DNA of 64,000 nt from NCBI GenBank assembly GCA_008711295.1, contig VUYV01000041.1, forward strand, positions 2,582,288 through 2,646,287. The letters run 5' to 3'. The notes below the pieces were generated by a model, which saw only the letters and a program-made list of their open reading frames with translations, was not told the origin of the DNA and did no database searches. Shown here in pieces: positions 11,701-23,700 of this stretch (position 1 is its first letter; the number at the start of each line of letters is the position of its first letter). The translations under genes and the position numbers were made by a program. Origin of the DNA: Anarhynchus alexandrinus (taxonomy: Eukaryota > Chordata > Aves > Charadriiformes > Charadriidae).

Positions 11701-14700
11701 TTTTTTTCCCCTTTACACACATCAGTGACAGCCTTCCCAAACTTAAGCAGTGCTTCGATTCAACCCTGACCTTGGCAGCAGCAGTTTTGGGGTAGGGATG
11801 GAAGGGTGGGAAAGGGGGTGAAGATTAGAGGTCATTGGTGGCAGGAGATATTTCTACCAGCTCTCGCACCCCTGGCACCCGATCTGCTGCATGGTGGGCC
11901 GGGGCACAGCAATGGTGTCCCCCTGGCTGTCTCCTTGCCTCCCACCAGCATGCTGCCTTGGCTACTCAGGTGTCACCAGCAGCCCATCTTTCCTTGCTTT
12001 TTTCCCCTTCCCCAGAGCCACCTGGATCCCTTTGGAGGCCTCAGGGCAGGGGTGGCGTGGCCACGGCCACTGTCCCCAAACTCTCAGCCCTGCTCTGTGT
12101 CCCTTGGGGCGGGAGGGCAAGGTGGAGGCATCTCTCCTCCCATGCCACCTGCTCTGCTCTCGGTAGGGATTTTCCCAAGTCCAGGGAAGCCCTGAGGGGT
12201 TTTTTGGTTTGTTTTGCTGTTATAGACACGCTGAGCTCCATGCAGGGGTAGAGCTGAGCAGCAGTGCCGCCATCTCCCTTGGCCACTCCTGGGGGTCTTG
12301 GCGGGGGCAGCGTCCCCAAAAAACGTGCCTCCCCACCTCAGGAGCCGGCTTCAGCCTCCCCCCTGCTCTCTGCCTTGCAGGTCTGGGCAGCGCGGCGGGA
12401 GCGGGCAGCCCCTGCGAAAGGGCCTGCAACCCCCGGATGGGCAACCTGGCGCACGGGCGGGCGCTGCGGACGGAGACGGCCTGCGGGCACCATGCCACCG
12501 AGCCCTTCTGTGCCTACGCTGAGGACGCCCAGCGCCGCTGCAAGCGCCCGGCCTGCGGCCGGTGCAGTGGGGCCCATGCCGGGCTGGCCCACCCCGCTGC
12601 CGCCATGGCTGACTCGCCTTTCCGACTGCCCCGCACCTGGTGGCAGGCGGCCCAGGACGCCCCCCGCGAGACCATCCGGCTGGACCTGGAAACCGCCTTC
12701 TACTTCACCCACTTGATCTTGGTCTTCAAGTCGCCCCGGCCGGCCGCCATGGTGCTGGAGCGCTCCCAGGACTTCGGCGAGACGTGGAAGCCTTACAAAT
12801 ATTTTGCTGCTAACTGCTCGGCCACCTTCGGGCTGGAGGATGACGTGAGGCAGAGAGGAGCCATTTGCACTTCCAGATATTCGAGTCCCTTCCCCTGCAC
12901 TGGAGGAGAGGTAGGTCCGCCGGGGTCGGGAAGAGAAAGCCCTCGCTCCAGCTGCTCCCTTTCCCTCTGCAATCCCCGCTCCGGCATTTATGCTTCTTTG
13001 CTGCACCACCATCCCTTGTCATTGAATTTATTTCACAAGGTGAATTAACATAATTCATTCCGAGGTGATGTAGGCACTGCCCTGCCCCTCGCTTTGCTGA
13101 GGAGCTCATAATCCCCCTGTCTTTCCTAAAAACTCCTCCCCTCACCCGGTTGCTCGCCACAACTGCAAACGAGGTGGATGCTGCCAGTTCCTCAGGAAAG
13201 CCGAAGGGAATGTTGCTCTCGATGGTCTTCTCTGGATCTTGCAGTCGTGTGGTTTTGGGGTGATGCAAATCAGTCCAACTTTTTACCAGGGCATGTAGTG
13301 GTAGGACGAGGGGTAATGGCTTCAAACTGAAAGAGCGTAGATTTAGAATAGATATTAGAAAGAAATTTTTTATTGTGAGGGTGGTGAGACACTGGAACAA
13401 ATTGCCCAGATGATAAGTTCTGGATGCCCCATCCCTGGAAGTGTTCAAGGCCAGCTTGGATGGGGTTTTGAGCAACCTGGTCTAGTGGGAGGTGTCCCTG
13501 CCCAGGGCAGGGGGGTTAGAACTAGATGATCTTTAAGGTCCGTTCCAACATAAACCATTCTATGATTCTATGAAAAGGCAATTACGTTAAAATTAATGGT
13601 CACCAGATTCACTTTTAATAGTGACCACCTTCACTGAGAAGTAAGCATGTAACCAGTCAAAACAGCTACTAACCACACTGAAGTATGGTTCCCATAAACC
13701 AGATAAGCCAGGTAATTAAGAAACTTATACCTCATCTTTTTTTTTTTCCTGTGCACACTTATTCTCACGTTAAAAGAGGTTTGAAAAAACAAAGAAAAAT
13801 GTCACATTTGCTAAGAGGAAAAATATATGTGAAAAAATCAGAACAGAAACAGCAGATAATAAATCATGCATTTGGAGGTGCTACCAATAATACTCTTCCC
13901 TTTAGTGCCTAAGCCTGTCCCGCGGTACTGGAGAGCCTCCCCTGGGAGCCACAGCCGTGGGGCTGTCTGGCATCCCCAGTGACCAGCTCTGGACTTTAAA
14001 GGCTGCTCCCTCTAGTGGCCTTGTTTAATGAGCTTGTCTGAAAGTTTAATCAAACGTAAAGTTGCCCTCTGACCTAACACAGAGAAAGGAGCTAATTTGA
14101 TTAGTGAATCAGGCTATATCATTTTAGATTCTGCTGATAGCATGTTTTGAGGTGAAAGCCTGGTTCTTGGAAACCGGCATTCATGTCTGAGAAAAATGAC
14201 CTGTTCAGACCCCTTTGCAATCATTCAGGGTCACCTCTAGCCATGCTCTGGCTAGGAACCCACTCTCTGCAGAAATACCGAGAGCTGTTTGTTCACCAAA
14301 GTGCATCTTTTAGCTGCGTCTTGGGATGCAGCTGATGTCCTGCTCTAGGAGAAGCTGCTCCGTGCTCTTGTCGGCTCAGAAACAAGCATCTCCAGACCTG
14401 CCAGACTGACCCGGGATGATAGCTGGCGAGAAAAACTGCTGTCTTCCTCTGTTCTCCTGCCTCCCTTTGCTCATGCCCCCCAAAAGCTTCCTGAACCTCC
14501 TTTCACAGTGGAATATATAAAGGGGATTATAAGAAAGACGGAGAAAGACTTTTCACCAGGGCCTGTTCTGACAAGACAGGGGGCAATGGTTTTAAACTGA
14601 AATTTATTTAGATTGGGCATAAAGGAGACATTTTTTACAATGCGGGTGGTGAGACACTGTAACAGGTTGCCCAGAGAACCTGTGGATGCCCTGTCCATGG

Positions 14701-17700
14701 AAGTGTTCAAGGTCAGGTTGGACAGGGCTTTGAGCAACCTGATCTAGTGGAAGATGTCCCTGCCCGTGGCAGGGGGGTTGGATTAGATGATCTTTAAAGG
14801 GCCTTTCCAACCCAAAATATGCTGTGGGTCTGAATTGGGGCTAACCACAAAGTGCGACCTACAAAAGAAATGACGGACATACTCTGCTGGGAATTCTCCA
14901 GGCCCCCAGCACTTCTGCCAGCCTCTGTGTCCCACCACCTGAATCATAAGGCTATGCCAGCCTATGATACAGGGCAGGGGCTGAAATCTATAGCTCTTGG
15001 GCCAGCCAGCAGGGCATGTCTGCGGTTCTCTGACTTGCACTCTCCTTTTTCAGCTTTCCCAGGGGTCGTTCTCAGGGGTGAGAAACCCAGGGTGTCATTT
15101 GGGGCAGTATTTGCCTCATTTGTGGGGGGTCCCATGTAGTTAGCACCCCAGTGTGGTTTTCACTGTGATCACCCCATTGATGTACCTACAAACCACGACG
15201 GGGGCTGTGCCTGGTGAGAACCTGTGCAAATCCTGACCTTGAGCCGGCTCCTCTAGAGGTTGGTGCAATGCGTGGGGACAGTAGGATCGAGGTCTTGTGT
15301 GTAGAAACCAATACCTTTCTCAGGAAGGAAAGGAATTTGGTGGTGTTTGATGCATCTGTGGTAGCATCCTGCAAAAACAGGCTATTTACCAAGCTTGCTC
15401 CTGTGGGATCTCTTCTTTTGGCATCACTTCACTTCGTGTTATTGCAAAGAAGCTATAAAAGTCAAGGTCATTTAATTATTCCAGGTTTTAAACAAACGTT
15501 GAGTCCAAGGGCCTGGAGCTTATAAGATTTTATTTGTAAGGCACACTTCAGTTCCCTGCGCTTAAACACCACTTTTTACCTGCAAAGTAATAACAGCGGC
15601 TTTCTGGTGACCAGATGGCAAGCCTGCATGCTTAGCAAATATCACGTTTAATTTATTACAGCGTGCTACATTCCAGCAATTACTTCTAACTGCCAATAGC
15701 AACATGTATCTCACCTAAAGAAACACGAGAGTTTTGTGTTCTGTTTGGAGTTATGTTGTGCTTTACTCCCACTTCTGGTAGCACCTAATTTCAGACATAT
15801 GGAAACGGTAATTTCACTTGAAACAGTGGTTTCAAATATGCAGTCATCTGAAATGTCCAAGTCTGAAGGGCATTATTTAATTGCGGCTCAGTTGCCGCAG
15901 TTTTCTTTAAAGCACAAGCATAAATTCTGCGAGTGCTACTGGATTTCTTTGTTAACTTTTTAAAGTTGTTTTGAATTGCGATGTAACAACTGTAACTCGT
16001 GATCCAAACTGTGTATCCCACCATCTATATAGCGCTTTCTCCCACTTCGAACATTTCAATGCCACATGTGCATTTCCAGGCACAGAGTCAGGGCTTGCAG
16101 GGTTTTGCAGGACAGTGGGGTCTCTACACGCTGCTGGCAGCTCGGTCACCGCCGCTTGTCCCCCTGGATGAGCAATTTGCAATGCTCAGGGGAGGCCTCA
16201 GGAGATGGCGGCTCACCCCAAATGGCACCGGAGCTGATCCACCTGCGTTTCTGCCGAGCACTGCAGTGACTGCAAGCCCTGTTTCAAGGCAGCAGCGTGC
16301 AAAAGCTCATAGTACTCAGGGGCGTACAGCCTCTTTTTAATAAATCACATGCGCTAATTTGGAACAAGTGTGTATCTGCTTCAGTTTTTATTGAAAAGAA
16401 AAACTGGGCTTTTTGCATTTCTTCTGCCCTCATCATCATGAGTCATTCCTTAGATGCCTCGTTCAACTCTTATGACAAAAATCCTCCCTCATCACAACTT
16501 TGCTGTGATGTTGATTTTGAGGAGATTTATGTTACCGCAGAAAGCAAGCTGCCAAGCCCCTGGGTTCGTTTCAAAGACCAGAGCTCAGAGCTTGCGGAGA
16601 GATGAGAGATGCTGAATTGGCTCTGGGAGACGCCTTTCATCTTTCTTCTGTAGTAGAGTGGCTCTGGGCTTCCCTTTGCGGTGATGGGGCTGGGGTGGTG
16701 AAGGGCGCTGGGAGAGCGCTCTGCACTCAGAGGGTGTCACCATGCTGCAGTCACCCAAGCTGAGTGCCACCGCAGCGGTGGAAGAGGTAATGTCACACAC
16801 CATGTATGGCACTTAACAGGTCTACTGATGGGTAGAGTCACCTCAGCAGGGACTTGGCGGGTCTCTACTTTTCTTTGCTAACTGCCCCTGATGCTGCAAA
16901 ACCACCAGGCATGGTTGTCCTCCTCATAGTATGGATCTGAGTCCTCTGCCCTGAAGCAGGCATGAGCTGGAAGATCAACAGCCAAATGGTGGGATTAGGA
17001 AAGAAAGGTCTGGACAGAACTGTAGAGGAAAGAGGTTGAAGGCTGCATGACACAGCGGTGATGTCAGGAACACTGCACTGATGTCCTGGGTTTGGTCTTA
17101 AAAGGTCTTCTCGGTGGAAGTAAGCATGAGTTCACAGGTCAGCACATGCTCATTGCCGAGCTGAGCCCCGTGCTGGAGCAGCCTGGCTGTAGTCCGGCTT
17201 CATGTGAAGAAGAATGACCCTTTCAGCAGCCAGGAAAGCAATGAGTTCTCTGCAAGGGTCCAGGAGCCAAACAAAACATCTGAGCCCCTCCTCAGTAGGC
17301 AACAGAGAAAAAGAGGTAGATGGTGGATGCCCACCTCCTGCCCCAGCATCTCCCGGCACTCAGTGCGTCCTGTTCAGAAACCTACCCACAGGCTGGCACT
17401 GCTTTCGGGAGCTCTCACCATTCAACACCCAGGGCCAGGCTGTCCCCCATTGTGGGGCCCATCCAGTATGGAAGAAGGAGAAGGAAACCTCGGTACAACT
17501 AACCCGGGTTTACAGCAAGCTTCAAGCATCTGCCAATTTGAGGGGTCCGATTTGCAACATTGATCAGCTGCACACAGAGGGGTCACTAAAGTCTTTCTTG
17601 ATGCTTAGTTTAGTGAACTAATTGTTTCACAGCAGCAGTTAGTTTAGCATAGGCAGAAACCTCTAAATGCTGGCCGTCTATCATCAGTGTTTTAAGAGAA

Positions 17701-20700
17701 AGGCTAAGGCCAAGTTTTAGCCTGGATCATAGAAATGTGCTACAAATCCAGAGTATTTCCACTCTTTTCCAGGGTGTAACCCTTCAGCCACGTTATTGCA
17801 GGGGAAATCAGAACTGGATTCACCAGCCAAACATAATCTGATCTAAGTAAACAAGATGCAGAAATAAACTCTTTCAGCGTCATGCTCAGACAGGAACGCC
17901 AATTTTATTAGTATGCATAAAAGGGTATCTTCCCTCCCATAGTTCAGATCATGTTAATATTTCTTCCTTTACGGCCTAATCTGATCACTGTTAAGGGCTC
18001 ATCGACGAGGGGCCCTTAGCAGATGTTAATTCTTTAACTGTGAGCGAGAGTGACTGTCCACTCTGCAATGCAATTATCTCATTCACTTTACATTCCCATC
18101 TGTGGTCAATTCAGATTAGCTCGCCTGAGTGTCCCCATTTAGACAAGCTCCAGGATAAAAGGACTTACTGAAGCAGAGTCTCCTTGACAAGATTTTAGTA
18201 AATTAGTAACTTATTTGAGTGTTCATCTATTCAGAATACTGCTAATAAATCACTTTGAGACCTCAGCTATTGTTGCTGTTTGCTATAAATAGGAGAGGCG
18301 TATTTGCAGCTTGACTATATTCCAGCAACAAATTCTAACGTGCTTTTAACTTTTGAAACATGACATACTGCTGTTTTACTGTGGGGTGTGTGTCTTACTG
18401 AGCATTTTATTGATCTCATGTGCCTCTGTAGCAGAAAAACCTTCAAATGTTTTGACTTGCACTGTTACTGTGTGCAGCCTGCCCCTGTTCCTTAAGGATT
18501 TGGACACCAGTCCTACTGGTTCTACCTGAAATTAGTTGTGTAGAGGAGAATTAAATTGTGTCGTGCTACTCACAAGTTTGGCCCTAATAGACAGTGAGAA
18601 ATTGTAACACTTACTGACACAAGCAGAAGTGTCTGAGCAAAGATGCTCAGTGATTTTTATTTTGGAGCCCTAATTTTGGGTTGTAGAAACATTCTGTTGC
18701 AGCCTAGAAGCTTTTGCCCATTTTTTTGCTTGTCTTTTAGGCCTGAATAAGTCTATCATTGCTGTCCTTAACTGAAGCTACATCTCCATTGCTCTGAGAT
18801 CCTCCAAGGATCTTGTGGGTCACAGGAGATTTGGGTTCAGTCACTTGCAGGACTTGGGACTCCACAAAGAACCTGAGCAAATATGCAGGAATAACTTCAA
18901 AACAGGTCGGGATGTCAGCCCATTAGAGGGCTGCAAACAGCTTTTTTAATTGTCCTGTCCCACTGGTGTCTGCACAGAGAGAAAACAAACACTCAAACTG
19001 ACCAGAAGGAAAGAGGGATCCTGGCTGGTGTTCAGTGGTGCTCAGGACACGTGAGGATGTGGCCAGGGAAGTGTGTTTTCAAGTTCTATCTCTACACTTT
19101 GTAGAAGTGCATTTTGTAGAATAAAAAAAAACCCAAACAATTCTTTAACAGCATCTTCCTGATTATCCTGTCTTTGGGAAAACACAAATTGTCGGGCTCT
19201 GTACAGAAAAGCCACATGCAAAGGAGAGTCTGTTCAGCTGGGGGCCAGGGGTGATGGGGGTGATGGCCAGGCCAAGCCCAGCTCTTTGCATTATATCTGT
19301 GAACGCAGCAAAACATGGGGACCATTATTTCATAAGCAGAAGAATTAACGATTTCTAGGGAAAAAGTTAACGAGACAAAGTAAATGATGTCAGGTCAGAG
19401 TCAATGAAATGATGTAGGAACCTAGAAAACCCAGGCTGCGGCAGCCAGCCATTCAGCTGGGGGTGCTGGGGAGGGTTGGTGGGAGCCGAGCAGGACGCCT
19501 GCCTGCCGGCCAGCACAACACCGGGCTCGCTGCAAGCACCAGCAGCACACCAGCAGGATGCCATCCCTCATCCGGCCACCTTGCCGATGGCTGTGGGGAG
19601 GTGCATCTCTTGGCTTGGCCCCTGAGCTTTCCCTCCTGGAAGGGAAGCCCGTCTTCCCAAGCCCGGTGCAGGGTTTCCACTGGTTTTAACACAGTGGGGT
19701 AGAGGAAAGCTTCTCCTTTTAAATAACAGGGCAGAAAAGGGGGGATTCAGGGAAAAAGGGGAAACCCGGGCTTAGTTTTTAATCTGTGCCTGAGAGGACA
19801 GGAGATGAGGGCAGTTCTGGGCACATGTGGAGACAAACCTTCAGTCTCCAGGGAATTTTACCATGCAAGGTTTTTTCCCTCTAGAGGTTGGGCACCATCA
19901 GGGCTGAGCAACACAACTGCTGCTTTCTAGGCACCTGCTTTTTAAGCTTTCCATATGTGGAGTACCGGGGGTGATACTGCCAGGTCTCTGGGCCAGGTTG
20001 TGTCAAAAACCTCCCTCTCTGCCCGCAGGCAGTCCCAGAGCAGTGACACATCCCTTTGCTGGGCCTTCCGGGTGCTCAGCATCTCTGAAGGACCAGGGCA
20101 CGTGAGGGGCAAGACGATTCTTCAGCCCGCCTGGTGTTCCTCCGCATGATTCCGCCCCGTTGTAGCTAGCCCACAGGAAGGTCTCATCGTCTCCTTTTCT
20201 GCCTGGCTTTCCCAGTCCTTTTGACACTTCGAGGTTGGTCCTCCGCTTGGCCAGCTCTTGAAATGCAGCCGCCCCTGTGATGGAGCATAGCCAGTGTTTA
20301 ACAGTGCATATCGGCGGTCCTCCATTTAGAACAGCAAGTTTCTAACAACTGTGGATCAGAGCTTCTGGATCAGCCTCCAATTATGGCTAAAACAAATTAT
20401 TCCTCAGAGCGAGCTTGACCAGTCTGTGAAAGGGGGCATATTGTAGGCTGCCAACAGCAGGAGGGAATGAGTCCCGGGGCTCCAGGAGACCCTTTCCAAA
20501 CTTCTTATGTAGGAAGTGAAGAGCACTGTACCCACATGAAACAAGAGGAATTTGGGTAGGCAGAATTTAATTCTCTAAATTGGCACCTGGCCTTGTTAGC
20601 AGGACTATTGCTTCCCTTGAGAAAAGTGCCGCGGGATTTTAGTGGTGCAGCCAGAGCCTCTCTTCAGGCACTGCACCCCACTGCTTCATTTCACAGTTCA

Positions 20701-23700
20701 TTTTTGGCATGAAGGGACGACTGGCTCACTTATTCAGCTCACAGTTCACTGGCTGGAAAGTAGGGCTGCCATGTTTCTCTTTGGGATTCCTGGATACAAC
20801 CGGTTACAGGGGAAGTGTGTAACCTAAAGCAGTGAATCGACACATCTCAGAAGTTTTGGATCAAAAGCTCATGGGGACTTAATCTGAGATTAATCGCCAT
20901 GCACAGTGGGTGTCGGCGTGAGATATCCAGTCTACCAATGTTCAAAATCCTACACAAATGGTGAGGTCCTCAAATTCGCCCTAGGCAACATTTCCATGAA
21001 GAAAAGAAGTTAATGTCCAAAAACAAACTCACTAGACACATATGCCGTGACTCTATCACCAGCCTGTGCAGCGTCACTCATTGCTGTGGTCAAAACCTGT
21101 AGCCATGAGTTGAAATGGCAGTGCTGTTTCTCATGGCCTTTTTGACTATGCGTATTTACATATAATTCAGACAGGTGCTCTTTTTCTCAAAATTAAATGT
21201 AGCTCGTGGTAACTGGATGGTTTAAGCAGCCAGCTCTATAGACACAAAGCCTTTTCAATATGGACAAGAGCAATTGAAAAATATTCATGAAATTGGGTTA
21301 CTCTTAGGCTGAAAGAAATCCCCTTGATCCCTAGTACTGTCGCAGGCATTCTTGCCGAAACACTAACCTGCTGCCTTGCAGGCTTTTGCAGTGCTGCATC
21401 GTGCTCAGAAGCTGTTAAAGGGGTTATTTTGCAGCTCTGGGGAGTGAGCCAGCTTTTCTTCCAGCCCTGCCTACAAACAAGCAAGTCCAGTTCTCTGTCT
21501 GGCTCTTTGGAGGTAGCTCCAGGTTTTTCTTGGTCTTCCATACGCACAACAGGTACTGCCGGCAGGCCAAGGCGGAGAACATAAATCTTTGTGGGGATAG
21601 GGAAAGGAGGGGAATTGCTGGAGGGAAGAGTATTTAAATACCGTCTTTCTTGCTGAGCGGTCAAAGGACTTCTTCATGTCATCAGCTGAAATGTGCTGGT
21701 TCTTTTTCCTATGTGGGCCAGCACAGCCTTGGAAACAGTGATTCTGAAGATGAAAAAAAAAAGAGCAATTATTATTTTCCTTGATAGTGCATAGCCAATG
21801 ATATCATGCATCTGGAGGGTTTTGTGAGCCAGGAAACTGAGTGTTTCTATCTGTTTGATGAGTGAAAGTAGTGATTAGGCAAAATAAAAACGTTGTGGAA
21901 TAAACTATCAATCCTTGGAGAAGCACTGTTAACTGGAGGTGAAGAAATCCAAATGTTTTGAGCTGTTTTGAGCTGGAGAGAGATTTTTCTGGTAAGAATA
22001 TTACTTCTATGATCATTGTCTGCATGAAGACAGGCATGACCTAGCAGTGTTTCATTTTCATCTAATGAAATTGTGCAGTGGGATGTTGAAGGGAAGCAAA
22101 GAAGGTGGCGTTTGTCTGATTGATTATTGCCAGAGATGTCAAGAGTCCTGGAGAAATCCCGAGGCACTTGCCTAGCTCTCCCCCTGCCTTTTCCAGCCCC
22201 ACGCCAGCCGGCTGCTGCGCATGAGTAGGAGCTCATCCTGTACAGCTTCTTGCTTTTGAGAGTTTCATAAGAATGCCTTGAGTTTCCCAAAAAGTTTCCT
22301 TGGTATAACTTAACTTGCCAAGGCCCCCGCAAGGGCTGATTATTTGAAATAGTTGGATTTTCCTACTGAAGTCTTTGTAAGATTGCTTAACTTTTGGATG
22401 GCGAGACAAGGAATTATTTGCCGTGTTTTATGTGCTGTAAAAGATTGCAGAAGGGCTGTAGGCATGGGCCAAATGCTGTCCTTTGTCAAAATATGTGAAG
22501 CAGCCATAACAGCTGCAGGAGTGCCATTTCTCCAGCATCTCAAGAAGCTCAGGGGCTGCTGTTGGTGGTTCACAGTGTATTTCTGTCACCATTGCTTGGG
22601 GATGTGGACAGAGTGCTTCATGCTGTGGTCCGAAAGACAGACTGCACTGCTCACTGTGATCTTAGTGTCTCTGGTGGCCACCTCTCTGCAGTGGCAAGGC
22701 AGGTTTCCCAATTTCTCTTGCTGTTTCGTCTCACACGGGTGATGCTGAAGTTCTCACCATGAATGTGCACGTGCAGGGGATAATCAGACCTCTCTGTGAG
22801 AAAAAGAGAGTCTCTTCTTCCCTGCAGTCCACGTGGTCTGACAGGCAGAAAAACAAAGTATGTTAGAGGAGCTGGTGGGTGATACCTGCCCAGTTTAGGC
22901 TGATGAACTTCCCACACCATGTGAATTATTCACAACATCTGCCAAAAAATCTTTTTTTAGCCTAGTGTCATTGCAATGAACATAGCACAGAGATGCACAT
23001 GGGTTTCTCTCTTAAAAGCTCTTTTGCTTGGTGTCGTGATACATCAAATAAGTCTGTTTCATCAATAGGGCGCACCAGCGTTGTGGCTCTAGCAGCCTTC
23101 TTCAGAGGGAGAGGAGTCCATGAGGCTTGACTTTGTGAAGGAATGAGACTGTTTTCACAAAAATTTTAAGAGCTTAACACCTTTAAGATATATTTCCCAA
23201 ATGCAGTTGAAGTCAGCCAGCAGTTTCAAAAGTTTTTAGGGTGGAATAATGGACATACACTTAGTTACACATGCAGTGCAATGGCACAAGGCCTCTTTCG
23301 GTAAGCAACTAACTGAAAATATACAGGAAGGCTTTGCAGGCGGAACATTCCTCTGCAGGCACAGTTCTCCCTCCAGGAAGAGCCAAGGAGAGAGCCTGGC
23401 AGAAGTTGACCACACTGATGGGGTTCAGCCCTCAATACTGAAGCTGGGAGACAAGAAAAGCCTATCTGCAGAGTAAGTCTCGCCGCTTGGCACAGCAAGC
23501 CTTGAAAGTCAAGCCATCCTCACATATACAGTAAGACAGTCTCACCTCTCAGGCTTTCTTATATGTGTTGTTAGGTGTTAGGCTTAATTAGGCTTAATTA
23601 CTCTTTTCTGGGAAGGTGCAGGGGGATGAGCACGGAGCAGTCTCAGCCCCAAGGCTCCTCTGCACCACCAGGAGGTGACCAAGCAGGGCTGAGCGAAGGA

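Larger units (their letters stand above)
8777..12380 (+). other. NTN4 intron 1
   Basis: Phase 1 intron of 3604 bp, GTGGGT to TTGCAG. The first 800 bases remain in the CpG island and contain the alternating purine-pyrimidine tract at 8851-9116. A possible ancient CR1/L3-like repeat tail lies near 10725-10850, and a 14-base T run lies at 11694-11707. The 11.8-12.3 kb part is GC-rich, merging into exon 2. No other gene is seen. Confidence 0.9.

Noticed and set aside
12338..13012. A 224-codon open frame antisense to NTN4 exon 2
   Set aside because: Shadow of GC-rich coding sequence. The plus-strand frame encodes the conserved LN domain with proper splice sites.
12911..13048. Read-through of exon 2 past its donor in the same frame
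   Set aside because: GTAGGT at 12911 is a good donor, and the protein continues in exon 3 exactly as in netrin-4; the read-through residues have no family match.
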